Source: Bacillus sp. SB49 (GTDB lineage: Bacteria > Bacillota > Bacilli > Bacillales > Halobacillaceae). From it: a stretch of 64,000 bases of DNA. Positions 52,985 to 61,886 of the stretch are shown piece by piece (the first letter of the stretch is position 1; every line of letters starts with the position of its first letter). A model generated the notes under the pieces. The model saw only the letters and a list, made by a program, of their open reading frames with translations, made no database searches and was not told the origin of the DNA. The translations under genes and the position numbers were made by a program. The stretch spans positions 310,001 through 374,000 of the forward strand of contig NZ_CP048117.1 in the NCBI RefSeq assembly GCF_000469135.2, in the 5' to 3' direction.

Positions 52985-54730
52985 ATGTTTGAACTGTTCC
53001 TTCCCATGTTGGAGCGACTCGGTATCATCGTGACCGTCGCTTTCATCATAACGAGGTTCCGTTTTTTTCGGGAACTGATAGATAAAAAGACCTTGGATTC
53101 CGGACAGCAGTTCATGGCTGTCGTCTTTTTCGGGGTGTTCGGTATCATCGGCACCTATACAGGGATTACCTACAATACGGATTCATTGGATTTCGGAAGG
53201 TGGGCCTTTAATTTAGGAGAATCGGAAGCGCTTGCTAATTCCAGAGTCATCGGAATTGTGGCTGCCGGATTATTCGGAGGGTACCGGATTGGAATCGGCG
53301 CAGGCGTAATCGCGGGGCTGCATCGGTTTTCTCTGGGTGGTTTCACCGGTCTTGCCTGCGGAATCTCTGCTGTCGTGGCCGGGCTCCTTGCCGGCTTGTT
53401 CCATAAGAAAGACAGACCATTAAAGCTGACAACGGCCCTGCTCGTCGGTGCATTGGCGGAGACGGTGCAGATGGGCATCATTCTCCTTACTGCGTCCCCT
53501 TTTTCAAGAGCGTGGGGGCTTGTTCAGGAAATCGGCTTACCCATGATTGCCGCGAACGGTGTCGGGGCTGCATTGTTCCTGTTAATCATACGGAATGTGC
53601 TTCATGAAGAAGAGAAAGTAGGAGCTCTTCAAGCTCAGAAAGCATTAAAGCTGGCGGAGTCCACCGTTTCTCATTTAAGAAAAGGATTGTCTGCCCAGTC
53701 GGCAGGACAGGCCTGCCGTATCATTTATGAAGAAGTGGATGTCAGCGCAATTTCCATGACGGATAAGAATGATATCCTTGCCCATGTAGGTCTTGCTGAT
53801 GATCATCATAAGTCCGGAGTTCCGATTCAGACAGATGCGACGAAGCAGGTCATCAGAGACGGAAAGATGGCGATAGCAGGTCACGAAGAGATTCATTGTC
53901 AAACGGCAAGATGCCCATTAGGAGCGGCAGTCATCGCTCCGCTGATGAAGCGGCAGGAAGTAGTGGGAACGTTGAAATTCTATGTGCGTTCAGAAAAGGA
54001 TATATCCAATGTACTGATTGAGTTGATTCAAGGGTTGAGTGCCCTCCTCAGCCAACAACTGGAACTTGCCGATGCGGAAAGAGCGCAGGAACTTGCTAGA
54101 GAAGCGGAAGTGAAAGCTCTCCAGGCGCAGGTGAATCCGCATTTTCTGTTCAATTCCTTAAACGTAATCGTATCCTTGACGAGAACAGAGCCGGATCGTG
54201 CCCGCTCCTTGTTAATAGCGCTCTCTAAGTTCTTCCGCCAGAACCTCAATGCGACACGGAAAACCTGGATTACCTTAGAAGAAGAATTGAAGCATGTGAA
54301 GGCATACCTGTTGATCGAAGAGACACGATTTGTGGATCGGCTCCACGTCTATTACGACGTAGATGAAGCTGCTTTGACAGCAAGGATAGCCCCATTGACG
54401 CTTCAACCCTTAGTGGAGAACTGTATGAAGCATGGAATTAAAGATCAGGATGGAGAAGCGGTTATCCGGATTTCTGTCAAAGCAGAGGAGGACGGCGTCC
54501 GTGTCTCCATAGAAGATAATGGCACAGGGATCGATCCCGAACGCTTGGAAACGCTCGGAACAGATTACGTCGATTCACATAATGGTACCGGCTTTGGTAT
54601 TTATAACGTGAACAGACGGTTGGAGCACATGCATGGAAAAGGATCCACACTTTCGATTAAAAGTGAGCATGGAGCGGGTACGGAAATTACGTTTTTATTG
54701 CCCGTGGAAAGGCAGGAGATTACACGATGA
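52985..54730 (+). CDS. lytS: LytS-type sensor histidine kinase
   Basis: 581 residues. N-terminal 5TM-LytS region (about 1-200) with FGVFGIIGTYTGI, a GAF-like domain (about 220-360, with CQTARCPLGAAVIAPL), HisKA phospho-acceptor QVNPHFLFNSLNVI and an HATPase domain (LVENCMKHGI, DNGTGIDPE, GFGIYNVNRRL). Pairs with the LytT regulator through an ATGA-type overlap. Sits directly before a CstA-type transporter, as in pyruvate-sensing BtsS/BtsR and LytST systems. Confidence 0.94.
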   Translation: MFELFLPMLERLGIIVTVAFIITRFRFFRELIDKKTLDSGQQFMAVVFFGVFGIIGTYTGITYNTDSLDFGRWAFNLGESEALANSRVIGIVAAGLFGGYRIGIGAGVIAGLHRFSLGGFTGLACGISAVVAGLLAGLFHKKDRPLKLTTALLVGALAETVQMGIILLTASPFSRAWGLVQEIGLPMIAANGVGAALFLLIIRNVLHEEEKVGALQAQKALKLAESTVSHLRKGLSAQSAGQACRIIYEEVDVSAISMTDKNDILAHVGLADDHHKSGVPIQTDATKQVIRDGKMAIAGHEEIHCQTARCPLGAAVIAPLMKRQEVVGTLKFYVRSEKDISNVLIELIQGLSALLSQQLELADAERAQELAREAEVKALQAQVNPHFLFNSLNVIVSLTRTEPDRARSLLIALSKFFRQNLNATRKTWITLEEELKHVKAYLLIEETRFVDRLHVYYDVDEAALTARIAPLTLQPLVENCMKHGIKDQDGEAVIRISVKAEEDGVRVSIEDNGTGIDPERLETLGTDYVDSHNGTGFGIYNVNRRLEHMHGKGSTLSIKSEHGAGTEITFLLPVERQEITR

Positions 54731-55458
54731 TGGAGAAAATACGTGTAGTGATCGTTGATGATGAACGTTTCAGCAGAGAAGAATTGAACTTTCTTCTGAA
54801 TCAATACCCAGAGCTCGAAGTGGTAGGAGAAGCAGGGTCCGGAGAAGAAGCGGTGATGAAGACGCTCCAGCTTCAACCGGACGTATTATTCCTGGATGTG
54901 GAGATGCCGAAGATGGACGGCATGGAAGTAGCGAAAGCTGTTCAGGAATTAAAGAAACAGCCCATTATTGTGTTTGCAACGGCATATCCCGATTTTGCTG
55001 TCGAAGCGTTCCGTCACCAGGCGGTGGACTATCTATTGAAGCCGTTTGAGGAAGAGCGCCTGAACGAGACGGTGGAACGGGTGATCCGGCTGATGCAGCC
55101 GGAAACGGAAACTTTGTCTCAAACCGGCCCGTCAAGGCTTGCTGTCGAGGGGGAGGAGCGTATTGATTACATCGACCCCGGAGATATCATGTATGTGTAC
55201 CGCGATGGGCGGGTGACCAAGATTGCAGGAAGAAACGGCACCTACGAGACGAAGGCTCCTTTGAAGGAAATCGAAGAGCGGCTGCGGTCTTATTCCTTTT
55301 ATCGGATTCACAAAAGCTATCTTGTTAACTTGGACTATATCGATCGGTTGACTCCATGGTTCAACGGAGCGTATCAGCTCGAATTGAAAGGAACCGAGGA
55401 GCGTCTGTCTGTCAGCAGAAACTATGTGAAAGGCTTGCGTAAACAATTAGAGCTATAG
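54727..55458 (+). CDS. lytT: LytTR-family response regulator
   Basis: 243 residues: receiver domain (VVIVDDERFSREELNFLL, phospho-Asp in LFLDVEMPKMDG, PIIVFATAY, DYLLKPF) and C-terminal LytTR DNA-binding domain (IMYVYRDGRVTKIAGRNGTYETKAPLKEIEERL..FYRIHKSYLVNLDYI). Start overlaps the kinase gene stop. Expected to activate the downstream cstA-type gene by binding direct repeats near its promoter. Confidence 0.95.
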   Translation: MMEKIRVVIVDDERFSREELNFLLNQYPELEVVGEAGSGEEAVMKTLQLQPDVLFLDVEMPKMDGMEVAKAVQELKKQPIIVFATAYPDFAVEAFRHQAVDYLLKPFEEERLNETVERVIRLMQPETETLSQTGPSRLAVEGEERIDYIDPGDIMYVYRDGRVTKIAGRNGTYETKAPLKEIEERLRSYSFYRIHKSYLVNLDYIDRLTPWFNGAYQLELKGTEERLSVSRNYVKGLRKQLEL

Positions 55459-55537
55459 GAGTACCCGTGCTGTTTTTCAGTACGGGTATTTGACGTGTTG
55501 GGCCGCCTATTCGACATCTTAAGCTGGAAACGACTCA

Positions 55538-55551
55538 TGAAAGCGTTATCC
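55538..55551 (+). promoter_or_regulatory. cre-like site, imperfect
   Basis: TGAAAGCGTTATCC against TGWNANCGNTNWCA: one mismatch at the last base. Located 46 bases before the CstA start. Confidence 0.45.
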
Positions 55552-55563
55552 TGGTACATTATT

Positions 55564-55577
55564 TGTAAGCGATTACA
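55564..55577 (+). promoter_or_regulatory. CcpA-binding cre site
   Basis: TGTAAGCGATTACA matches the consensus TGWNANCGNTNWCA at every position. It lies 19 bases before the CstA start codon, where CcpA binding would block transcription, consistent with carbon catabolite repression. Confidence 0.75.
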
Positions 55578-55596
55578 ATGATGGGGAGGAAAATCC

Positions 55597-57039
55597 ATGA
55601 TTACGTTTCTGGTCAGTATTGCTATTTTAATTGTCGGTTACTTCACATATGGTAAGTACGTAGAGAAAGTTTTCGGTGTCAATGAAAAACGTCAGACGCC
55701 TGCTTATTCCCACGGCGACGGGGTCGATTATCTGCCGATGGGAGAGAAGAGAAATTCCTTGATTCAATTACTGAATATCGCCGGTGTCGGTCCCATCTTC
55801 GGTCCGATCCTTGGTGCTTTATACGGTCCTGTTGCGTTTCTATGGATTGTGTTCGGCTGTATCTTTGCCGGTGCCGTCCATGATTATTTGACAGGTATGA
55901 TTTCGATCCGTAACCGTGGTGCGCACCTTCCTGAGCTTGCCGGTAAATTCCTTGGTAAAGTGATGAAGCATGTGGTGAATGCCTTTGCTATTCTTTTGCT
56001 GGTCCTTGTGGGAACGGTCTTCGTCACCGCCCCTGCAGATCTTCTGCACAATATGACGAGCAGCTGGTTGTCTCTACCTGTAATTCTAGCAGCTATTTTC
56101 GTTTACTATCTGTTGGCGACGATGCTTCCGATCGATAAAATCATCGGGCGGTTCTATCCGATCTTCGGCGCCCTTCTTGTTGTCAGTGCTCTTGGTGTCG
56201 GCATCTCGTTGATTGTGACAGGAGCACCAATTCCTGAGCTCAGCCTTACGAATATGCACCCGGATAATGCGCCGATCTTCCCGCTGTTGTTTCTTACTAT
56301 TTCCTGCGGAGCTCTTTCCGGCTTCCATGCTACTCAGACGCCGATCATTTCCCGTACGACTCAGCAGGAGAAGCAAGGGCGCCGCATCTTCTACGGCATG
56401 ATGATTGCAGAAGGAATTATCGCCATGATCTGGGCCGCTGCAGCCATGAGCTTGTTCAACGGCTCTGCCGGTCTGAATGAAGTGCTTGCTTCCGGTGGAC
56501 CTGCTGCGGTGGTAAGCGAAGTGTCGATCGCTATGCTTGGAGCAGTCGGCGGAACGCTTGCCGTCCTTGGTGTCATCATTCTCCCGATCACTTCCGGAGA
56601 TACTGCTTTCCGGAGTGCCCGAATGATCATTGCTGATTACCTGAATATTTCCCAGAAGAAGATTATGAGCCGGTTGTGGATCGCCCTGCCGCTGTTCGTT
56701 ATCTCCTTCGTATTGACCCGCGTCGATTTCACTCTGCTTTGGAGATACTTCTCCTGGGCTAACCAATCGACGGCCGTCATTGCCTTATGGGTTGGAGCAA
56801 TGTATTTATTCCTTGCCAGGAAGAACTATTTCATTGCAGCTATCCCGGCAACATTTATGACAATGGCTACCTTTACGTACATTCTTAATGCACCGATCGG
56901 CTTCGGGCTTTCTATCAATATTTCCTATATCCTGTCCGCCGTCATTACGGTAGCGATTGTAGCAGCATTCTTTATCGCCGCAAGGAAAGGATTGAATCGT
57001 AATATTCCGCTGGAGGAAGAACTGAAACCGACGGCATAA
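55597..57039 (+). CDS. cstA: CstA-family carbon starvation/pyruvate transporter
   Basis: 480 residues, about 13 membrane helices. CstA core motifs: GVGPIFGPILGALYGPVAFLWIVFGCIFAGAVHDYLTGMISIRNRGAHLPEL, SGFHATQTPIISRT and ITSGDTAFRSARMIIADYL. E. coli homologues CstA and BtsT import pyruvate or peptides with H+. Length corresponds to the short form of the family. The adjacent LytST system and two cre sites indicate induction by substrate and repression by good carbon sources. GGGGAGG precedes the ATG. Confidence 0.93.
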   Translation: MITFLVSIAILIVGYFTYGKYVEKVFGVNEKRQTPAYSHGDGVDYLPMGEKRNSLIQLLNIAGVGPIFGPILGALYGPVAFLWIVFGCIFAGAVHDYLTGMISIRNRGAHLPELAGKFLGKVMKHVVNAFAILLLVLVGTVFVTAPADLLHNMTSSWLSLPVILAAIFVYYLLATMLPIDKIIGRFYPIFGALLVVSALGVGISLIVTGAPIPELSLTNMHPDNAPIFPLLFLTISCGALSGFHATQTPIISRTTQQEKQGRRIFYGMMIAEGIIAMIWAAAAMSLFNGSAGLNEVLASGGPAAVVSEVSIAMLGAVGGTLAVLGVIILPITSGDTAFRSARMIIADYLNISQKKIMSRLWIALPLFVISFVLTRVDFTLLWRYFSWANQSTAVIALWVGAMYLFLARKNYFIAAIPATFMTMATFTYILNAPIGFGLSINISYILSAVITVAIVAAFFIAARKGLNRNIPLEEELKPTA

Positions 57040-57122
57040 GGATAAACACCTGCTGGATCATTCCGGCAGGTGTTTTTTCGCAGGTGGAAAATGGGTATGC
57101 TCTTATAAAAGGAGTGATAACA

Positions 57123-57398
57123 ATGGACAGAATAATACATGAATCCAAAGGAGAATTTTATATCGGTGGTGTGGACAGCCCTGATGCCCAGTTGTTTTTT
57201 GAAGAGGATGACAATGTGATCACCATCACAAGTACAGAAGTGACACCAGCCCAGCGAGAGCAGGGACTCGGAAAAGATCTGGTTGATCACGTCGTCAACT
57301 ATGCAAGAAAAGAGAAGAAGAAGGTAGATCCTGTTTGCTCGTTTGCATACGATGTGATAAAAAGTACACCAGAGTATCATGTAGTTTGGAAAGAGTGA
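57123..57398 (+). CDS. small GNAT-like N-acetyltransferase (YjdJ/YidJ group)
   Basis: 91 residues: GEFYIGGVDSPDAQLFFEEDDNVITITSTEVTPAQREQGLGKDLVDHVVNYARKEKKKVDPVCSFAYDVIKSTPEYHVVW matches the short GCN5-related family (COG2388). Acetyl-CoA loop is QREQGLGKDL; a conserved Cys follows in DPVCSFA. ATG follows AAAGGAGTG. Next gene 15 bases away. Confidence 0.88.
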   Translation: MDRIIHESKGEFYIGGVDSPDAQLFFEEDDNVITITSTEVTPAQREQGLGKDLVDHVVNYARKEKKKVDPVCSFAYDVIKSTPEYHVVWKE

Positions 57399-57413
57399 AG
57401 GAGGAAGCAATAC

Positions 57414-57875
57414 ATGGAAGTCCGTGAGCCTTTGGAGCGCGACTTGATGCATTTTACAAGATACAGCATCGATTTTCTTCATGTGATGAAAGAGAGGGAG
57501 ACAACCAAGGAAGCGAGAGCGGAGCAGCTTAGAGAAAGGAAATTCTGGGCTGCCGACGTTTTCCTCTCTGAAGATCCGAAACAGAAACTGTACGTCGCTG
57601 AAGTTCAGGGACGGATGACAGGGTATGCGCTTGGAAGAATGGATGACAATAATCAAGGTACAATTCAAGAAATATATGTGGACGAATTTTATCGGCGGGA
57701 AGGTATCGGTTCCCACCTCTGCCGGGCAGTATTGGCTTGGATGGACGAGCAAAATGTCAGCGATGTGCGGGTGTCGCCACCATTCGATCTGCAACGCAGC
57801 CTGGACGGGTTTCTAAGGGCCGTCGGTTTTTGCCCGGTGCAGACAACCTATTCGTTCCAGAAAAATTCACGTTAG
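57414..57875 (+). CDS. GNAT-family acetyltransferase
   Basis: 153 residues; acetyl-CoA motif IQEIYVDEFYRREGIGSHLCRAVLAWM. Substrate unknown. Directly behind the short acetyltransferase gene with ribosome site GAAGGAGGAAG. Confidence 0.87.
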   Translation: MEVREPLERDLMHFTRYSIDFLHVMKERETTKEARAEQLRERKFWAADVFLSEDPKQKLYVAEVQGRMTGYALGRMDDNNQGTIQEIYVDEFYRREGIGSHLCRAVLAWMDEQNVSDVRVSPPFDLQRSLDGFLRAVGFCPVQTTYSFQKNSR

Positions 57876-57942
57876 AATGCGTTTCTTCTCCTCTGTGAAA
57901 AGGAAAGAAGAGAGCAGAGGCAAGCGGAGGAGGAATACAGGT

Positions 57943-58824
57943 ATGGATAAAGCGATGATTATAGTGAACCCTTCATCTGGGAAAGAAGAAGCGTTGGATC
58001 ATGTGAAACGGATCGAGGAGATTTTGGAAGAGAAAGGATATCAAACGAAGGTTGTGCAGACAGAGAAAGAATTGGATGCCACCAAGTATTGTCAGGACGC
58101 TTGTAAAGACGAATTCCGTCTGGTCGTTTCGATGGGAGGAGACGGTACCCTGCATGAAACCATCAATGGAATGGTTGACCAAGATCATCGGCCCTTGCTT
58201 GGCATCATACCACTCGGGACGGTGAATGATTTCGCCAGAGCGCTTGATATACCCCTTCATATCGAGGAAGCGATTGAAGTGCTCCGTTCGGATCGAACCA
58301 AACAGGTCGATATCGGGAAGTTCAATGAGGACTATTTTGTCAACATTGTCGCGGCGGGAGCCATTGCAGAGGCCGTCTATGACGTCTCCCCTGATTTGAA
58401 GACAAAATTCGGTCCTTTCGCCTATATTGTTGAGGGTGTGAAAACACTCACCGCCAACTCAAGCTACCCGCTCAGGATCGATTACGACAATAAGGCCTGG
58501 GAAGGGGAGGCGCTTCTTTTTCTCGCTGCATTGACCAACTCGACAGGCGGATTCGAGAAAATGGCACCGGAGGCGGAAGTGAATGACGGTGTCATTCATT
58601 GTTATGTCGTTCCGAAAGTGAGCATGATTCGTCTAGGTTCGATACTAACGGCAATCATGAGGGGCAACTTGAAGAGTGTGGAAGGTGTCCATTACTTTAC
58701 AGCAGAAAAAGTAAGGCTGACTTCCGAGGCGGAGCTTGTCACAAACGTAGACGGAGAAGAGGGGGCGGGTCTGCCGGTGGAACTGGCGATTCTTCCTTCC
58801 CACATTGACGTCCTTGTTCCTTGA
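57943..58824 (+). CDS. diacylglycerol kinase-family lipid kinase (DgkB/YegS type)
   Basis: 293 residues with the catalytic-domain motifs IIVNPSSGKEEAL, SMGGDGTLHETINGM, GIIPLGTVNDFARALDIP and the late TNVDGEEG. This family phosphorylates diacylglycerol or related lipids at the membrane. ATG 57943 follows GGAGGAGGAAT; the in-frame N-terminal extension lacks family features. Confidence 0.92.
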   Translation: MDKAMIIVNPSSGKEEALDHVKRIEEILEEKGYQTKVVQTEKELDATKYCQDACKDEFRLVVSMGGDGTLHETINGMVDQDHRPLLGIIPLGTVNDFARALDIPLHIEEAIEVLRSDRTKQVDIGKFNEDYFVNIVAAGAIAEAVYDVSPDLKTKFGPFAYIVEGVKTLTANSSYPLRIDYDNKAWEGEALLFLAALTNSTGGFEKMAPEAEVNDGVIHCYVVPKVSMIRLGSILTAIMRGNLKSVEGVHYFTAEKVRLTSEAELVTNVDGEEGAGLPVELAILPSHIDVLVP

Positions 58825-58869
58825 TGGAACAGGACGGCGACAGATACAGCAGGAGAATGAGGTGCACGT

Positions 58870-59316
58870 ATGAAGAAACGTAACGTCGATGATTATTTGC
58901 AGGAAGGGATATACGGGACGCCGGAAACCAAACCTTCCGAACGGAAGCAGTACTTAGGAACCATCCGTGAACGAGTGATTCTTGTTCTTACGAAAGGACA
59001 GGTTATGCAGGGAACGGCAAAGAAGGAGCTTTCATCCCGGATGAAGCAATATAAGGATGCGACTCTGTTGTTGAACGGGGAAGTGAGTTATCGCTTTCTC
59101 AGTCCATACATGGACATTGCTGAAGAGGAGAGCATCCATCATACCATGGTTTCCAACCAGGAAGCGGATACGGATACAGGACTTGTCCTGACCGTTGATT
59201 ATCCTGTGGAATTGGAGGATGTAACGGTTAATCCTTCCGTAACTGGCGTGGAAGAAAAAAGTGTCCAGCGAGGTTGGAAAGGGTGGATGCGTTCCCTTTT
59301 TAAGCCGAAGGAATAA
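58870..59316 (+). CDS. yueI: YueI family protein (DUF1694)
   Basis: 148 residues: MKKRNVDDYLQEGIYGTPETKPSERKQYLGTIRERVILVLTKGQVM is the family start, followed by a Rossmann-like small domain and a basic tail. Function unknown. Follows the lipid kinase gene by 45 bases with a GAATGAGGTG ribosome site. Confidence 0.9.
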   Translation: MKKRNVDDYLQEGIYGTPETKPSERKQYLGTIRERVILVLTKGQVMQGTAKKELSSRMKQYKDATLLLNGEVSYRFLSPYMDIAEEESIHHTMVSNQEADTDTGLVLTVDYPVELEDVTVNPSVTGVEEKSVQRGWKGWMRSLFKPKE

Positions 59317-59577
59317 AGTAAGGAAGAAAACGACTGCCGGGCGGAGGCTCGGGAGACCGTGCGTATACGTCTCGTTCGGTTTGTTGAAGCCTGCCCGCAT
59401 CCTCTTGTTAGGAGAGAAGCCATCCCAGGCACATCGATGACTGCTGCTATGGATGTGGATAGGATATGGCCTTTTTTGCTGGAAGTTTATGCTGATTGTA
59501 TGAAGACGTATCATTTTATGTTTAGAAAGATTCCAAGTAAAATGAAAATCGAAAATGATCCAAAAGGAGTTTTTCGA
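59317..59577 (+). other. GC-rich, hairpin-prone gap before the peroxiredoxin gene
   Basis: 261 bases with no convincing gene. Possible pairings: AGGCT..AGCCT plus GGGC..GCCC (about 59341-59396), GAGAC..GTCTC inside it, and AGCCATCC..GGATATGGC before T6 near 59470-59480, which may end the yueI transcript. Confidence 0.35.
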
Positions 59578-60231
59578 ATGACAACTGATATGCGCAGCCA
59601 GTTTGACCAATATATCGAGAATTTTAAACAAAATACTTCTAAGGAAGTACAGGACAAGATGAGGAACGCCATTGATGAATTGGAAAATTCTGAAGAAGGT
59701 AACGGTCTTTCTGAAGGAGAAAAAGCACCGGACTTCACCCTTCCAGATGCTAAAGGCGGTCAGGTTCAGCTTTCCGAACAGCTTAAGTTTGGTCCTGTCA
59801 TCGTGACCTTCTATCGTGGCGGGTGGTGCCCTTACTGTAATATGGAATTGCGTGCGTATCAGGAGATCCTGGATGACATCCATAAGGAGGGGGCTCAGCT
59901 AATTGCCATCAGCCCGCAGACTCCGGACCAGTCCATGACGACCCAGGAGAAAAATGACCTGCAGTACCATGTATTGAGTGATGTTGGAAACAAAGCAGCC
60001 CGGCAGTTCAATCTCGTTTACAAGCTTCCGGACTATCTCGTTGAAGTATATAAGGACAAAGGGTTGAACGTGGACAAACATAACGGAGACGATTCCTGGA
60101 CGCTTCCAGTTTCCGCGACTTACATCATTGATACAGATGGTTCGATCGTTTATGAATATACTAAATCTGACTATAAGGACCGTGCAGAGCCTTCAGAAGT
60201 TCTACAGGAGCTGAAAAAGGTAAAAGCGTAA
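59578..60231 (+). CDS. peroxiredoxin-like (AhpC/TSA) protein
   Basis: 217 residues: helical N-terminal 60, then a thioredoxin fold with APDFTLPDAKGGQVQLSEQLKFGPVIVTFYRGGWCPYCNMELRAYQEIL, where CPYC forms the redox site. Resembles peroxiredoxin-like proteins that are not classical AhpC. ATG 59578 follows AAAAGGAG. Reduction of peroxides is expected but not proven. Confidence 0.9.
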   Translation: MTTDMRSQFDQYIENFKQNTSKEVQDKMRNAIDELENSEEGNGLSEGEKAPDFTLPDAKGGQVQLSEQLKFGPVIVTFYRGGWCPYCNMELRAYQEILDDIHKEGAQLIAISPQTPDQSMTTQEKNDLQYHVLSDVGNKAARQFNLVYKLPDYLVEVYKDKGLNVDKHNGDDSWTLPVSATYIIDTDGSIVYEYTKSDYKDRAEPSEVLQELKKVKA

Positions 60232-60235
60232 ATAA

Positions 60236-60276
60236 AAAGACGTCCCCCACGTGGAGGACGTCTTTTATTTTTTTAT
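60236..60276 (+). terminator. terminator after the peroxiredoxin gene
   Basis: AAAAGACGTCC / GGACGTCTTTT stem followed by a T-rich run. Confidence 0.88.
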
Positions 60277-60337
60277 ACCTTTCTTTAAAAATCTACCTTC
60301 GGAATAAAAAGGACAGGGTTAATTTCAGACCATAGAC

Positions 60338-60377
60338 TAAAAAAAGACTGTCGAGGAAGTGCTCGGCAGTCTTTTTG
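60338..60377. terminator. terminator of the small membrane protein gene
   Basis: AAAAAGACTG..CAGTCTTTTT stem with inner CGAG/CTCG pairing; downstream of the minus-strand gene ending at 60434. Confidence 0.8.
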
Positions 60378-60433
60378 AATGGAAGCGGACATTGACTTCA
60401 CAGGAGGACGAGAACGGATGCTTCTTCTGTCAA

Positions 60434-60634
60434 TTACCTAAACTGTCGGAACAGTCTTGATAAGCCAAGGATAATAAGTGCGAAAGAAAATAGAATCATT
60501 GCAATGTACCCGGCATAGTAAAGGAATTGATCGAAGAAATTACCGGCTGTGTCACCGATGCTGAACAAAGCATACCCGGCGATCAGTACAGATAAATAAA
60601 GGAATACACGACCATCAGCTTTCAAATCCACCAT
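60434..60634 (-). CDS. small two-helix membrane protein
   Basis: 66 residues: VFLYLSVLIAGYALFSIG and FLYYAGYIAMILFSFALIILGLSRLF with a short acidic linker and basic end. Start 60634 follows GAGGAGGTGA. Unknown function. Confidence 0.7.
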   Translation of the reverse strand: MVDLKADGRVFLYLSVLIAGYALFSIGDTAGNFFDQFLYYAGYIAMILFSFALIILGLSRLFRQFR

Positions 60635-60723
60635 GTCTTTCACCTCCTCTCCTCACCAATATATGCAGGAGGGAGAACCATTATTTATCTTTTCTCCATA
60701 AAATTCGACAGCTTGTCCACCGG

Positions 60724-60964
60724 CATAAAGAAAAACCCCTTTCCATAGTGGAAAGGGGGATGGCACGTACTTTTCATTGAGGGAAGCAGACCATGAAATC
60801 TACAGGCTATTTTTCCTGGCGGGGAAAAATAGTAGGGTGATTCGACGTAAGAGACAAAAGAGAGTACCTATACCGATGATGAAGGATTCGGTCCTTCATC
60901 AGACAAATGTGCAGAACGTGGACAACCAGAACACGCCCGGCACGGTGAATAACGAGGATCTCTT
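60724..60964 (-). ncRNA. candidate structured non-coding RNA, about 240 nt
   Basis: Promoter on the minus strand: -35 ATGACA (60994-60999), 17 bp, -10 TATAGT (60971-60976); predicted start near 60964. End: CCCCTTTCCA/TGGAAAGGGG hairpin followed by TTTTTCTTT (60724-60755). Inside: long-range pairing ACAAAAGAGA (60959-60968) with TCTCTTTTGT (60854-60863), hairpin GATGAAGGA/TCCTTCATC (about 60880-60901) and hairpin CTATTTTTCC/GGAAAAATAG (about 60808-60833). No open frame with ribosome site is found on this strand. No known RNA family recognised. A 44-codon frame on the other strand (60837-60971) is the alternative explanation. Confidence 0.45.
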
Positions 60965-61190
60965 TTGTTAACTATATTGTAACATTTTCCGACTGTCATC
61001 CGCTTTGGGAAAAGTAAAGATGGAAGGTGCTAATGGTTTGGGCTTTTGTCGAAGTATTTTCACAAGTTTTTACTTGTTCTGGAAAAGTGTGTGTTTTTTC
61101 GACTTTTTTCACTACAATCAAATGGCAGATTGTCGACTCATTGGGATTGATGTAAAATAATAGATAATAAAAGGTTGGAGGAATGAAAAG

Positions 61191-61844
61191 GTGGATATCC
61201 GTAATTATCAGTACTTGATTCAGCTGCAGGCAATGTCAATGATGAGCGGCGGTATAAATCAAACGTCCGGCTTGATGCAGGGGCCGACGTTCCAAAGCCT
61301 GCTCCAAGCGGCTATGTCTTCTCCGTTCGGCAGTCAGGATGATGAAGGCGGAGAGGCTCCGATGTTATCCGTTGGTTCCAATACGTACAACACTGTCCCG
61401 CTGTCCTTCTCTTCTCTTCCTTCTCCACAGCCGGAACCGGTAGAGAAAGAGGTAGTGCAGGAAAGCACGGCACCGAGTTCCATCGATCAGTTGATTACGA
61501 AAGCTGCCGAACGATTTGGTGTAGATGAACGCCTTGTCCGTGCGGTGGTCCATACAGAGTCGAACTTTAAAGCAGATGCAACAAGCCACGCTGGTGCGCA
61601 GGGACTCATGCAGCTCATGCCTGCGACAGCTAGAGCACTGGGAGTCAAGAATCCATTCGACGCAGAGGATAATTTAATGGGTGGAACGAAATATTTAAAG
61701 CAGATGCTGGACCGCTATGATGGAAATAAGAAGCTTGCGCTGGCCGCTTACAATGCGGGACCGGGAAACGTGGACAAGTACAACGGTATTCCACCTTTCC
61801 GGGAGACACAGAATTATGTCGGCAAAGTCCTTGCCAAAACATGA
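61191..61844 (+). CDS. lytic transglycosylase (SLT domain, YjbJ/CwlQ type)
   Basis: 217 residues: low-complexity N-terminal 100, then an SLT domain with catalytic Glu in VVHTESNF, GAQGLMQLMPATARALGV and LALAAYNAGPGNVDKYNGIPPFRET. Cleaves peptidoglycan; no signal peptide is obvious, as in B. subtilis CwlQ. GTG 61191 follows GGAGG at nine bases. Confidence 0.92.
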   Translation: MDIRNYQYLIQLQAMSMMSGGINQTSGLMQGPTFQSLLQAAMSSPFGSQDDEGGEAPMLSVGSNTYNTVPLSFSSLPSPQPEPVEKEVVQESTAPSSIDQLITKAAERFGVDERLVRAVVHTESNFKADATSHAGAQGLMQLMPATARALGVKNPFDAEDNLMGGTKYLKQMLDRYDGNKKLALAAYNAGPGNVDKYNGIPPFRETQNYVGKVLAKT

Positions 61845-61886
61845 AAAAACCTGACCGGATCCCTATGTGGGACGGTCAGGTTTTTT
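61844..61886. terminator. bidirectional terminator
   Basis: AAAAAACCTGACCG / CGGTCAGGTTTTTT stem between convergent genes. Confidence 0.9.

Noticed and set aside
60837..60971. 44-codon plus-strand frame starting GTG (VIRRKRQKRV...)
   Set aside because: Weak, distant ribosome site and no promoter or terminator on that strand; the minus strand has both. Not fully excluded.
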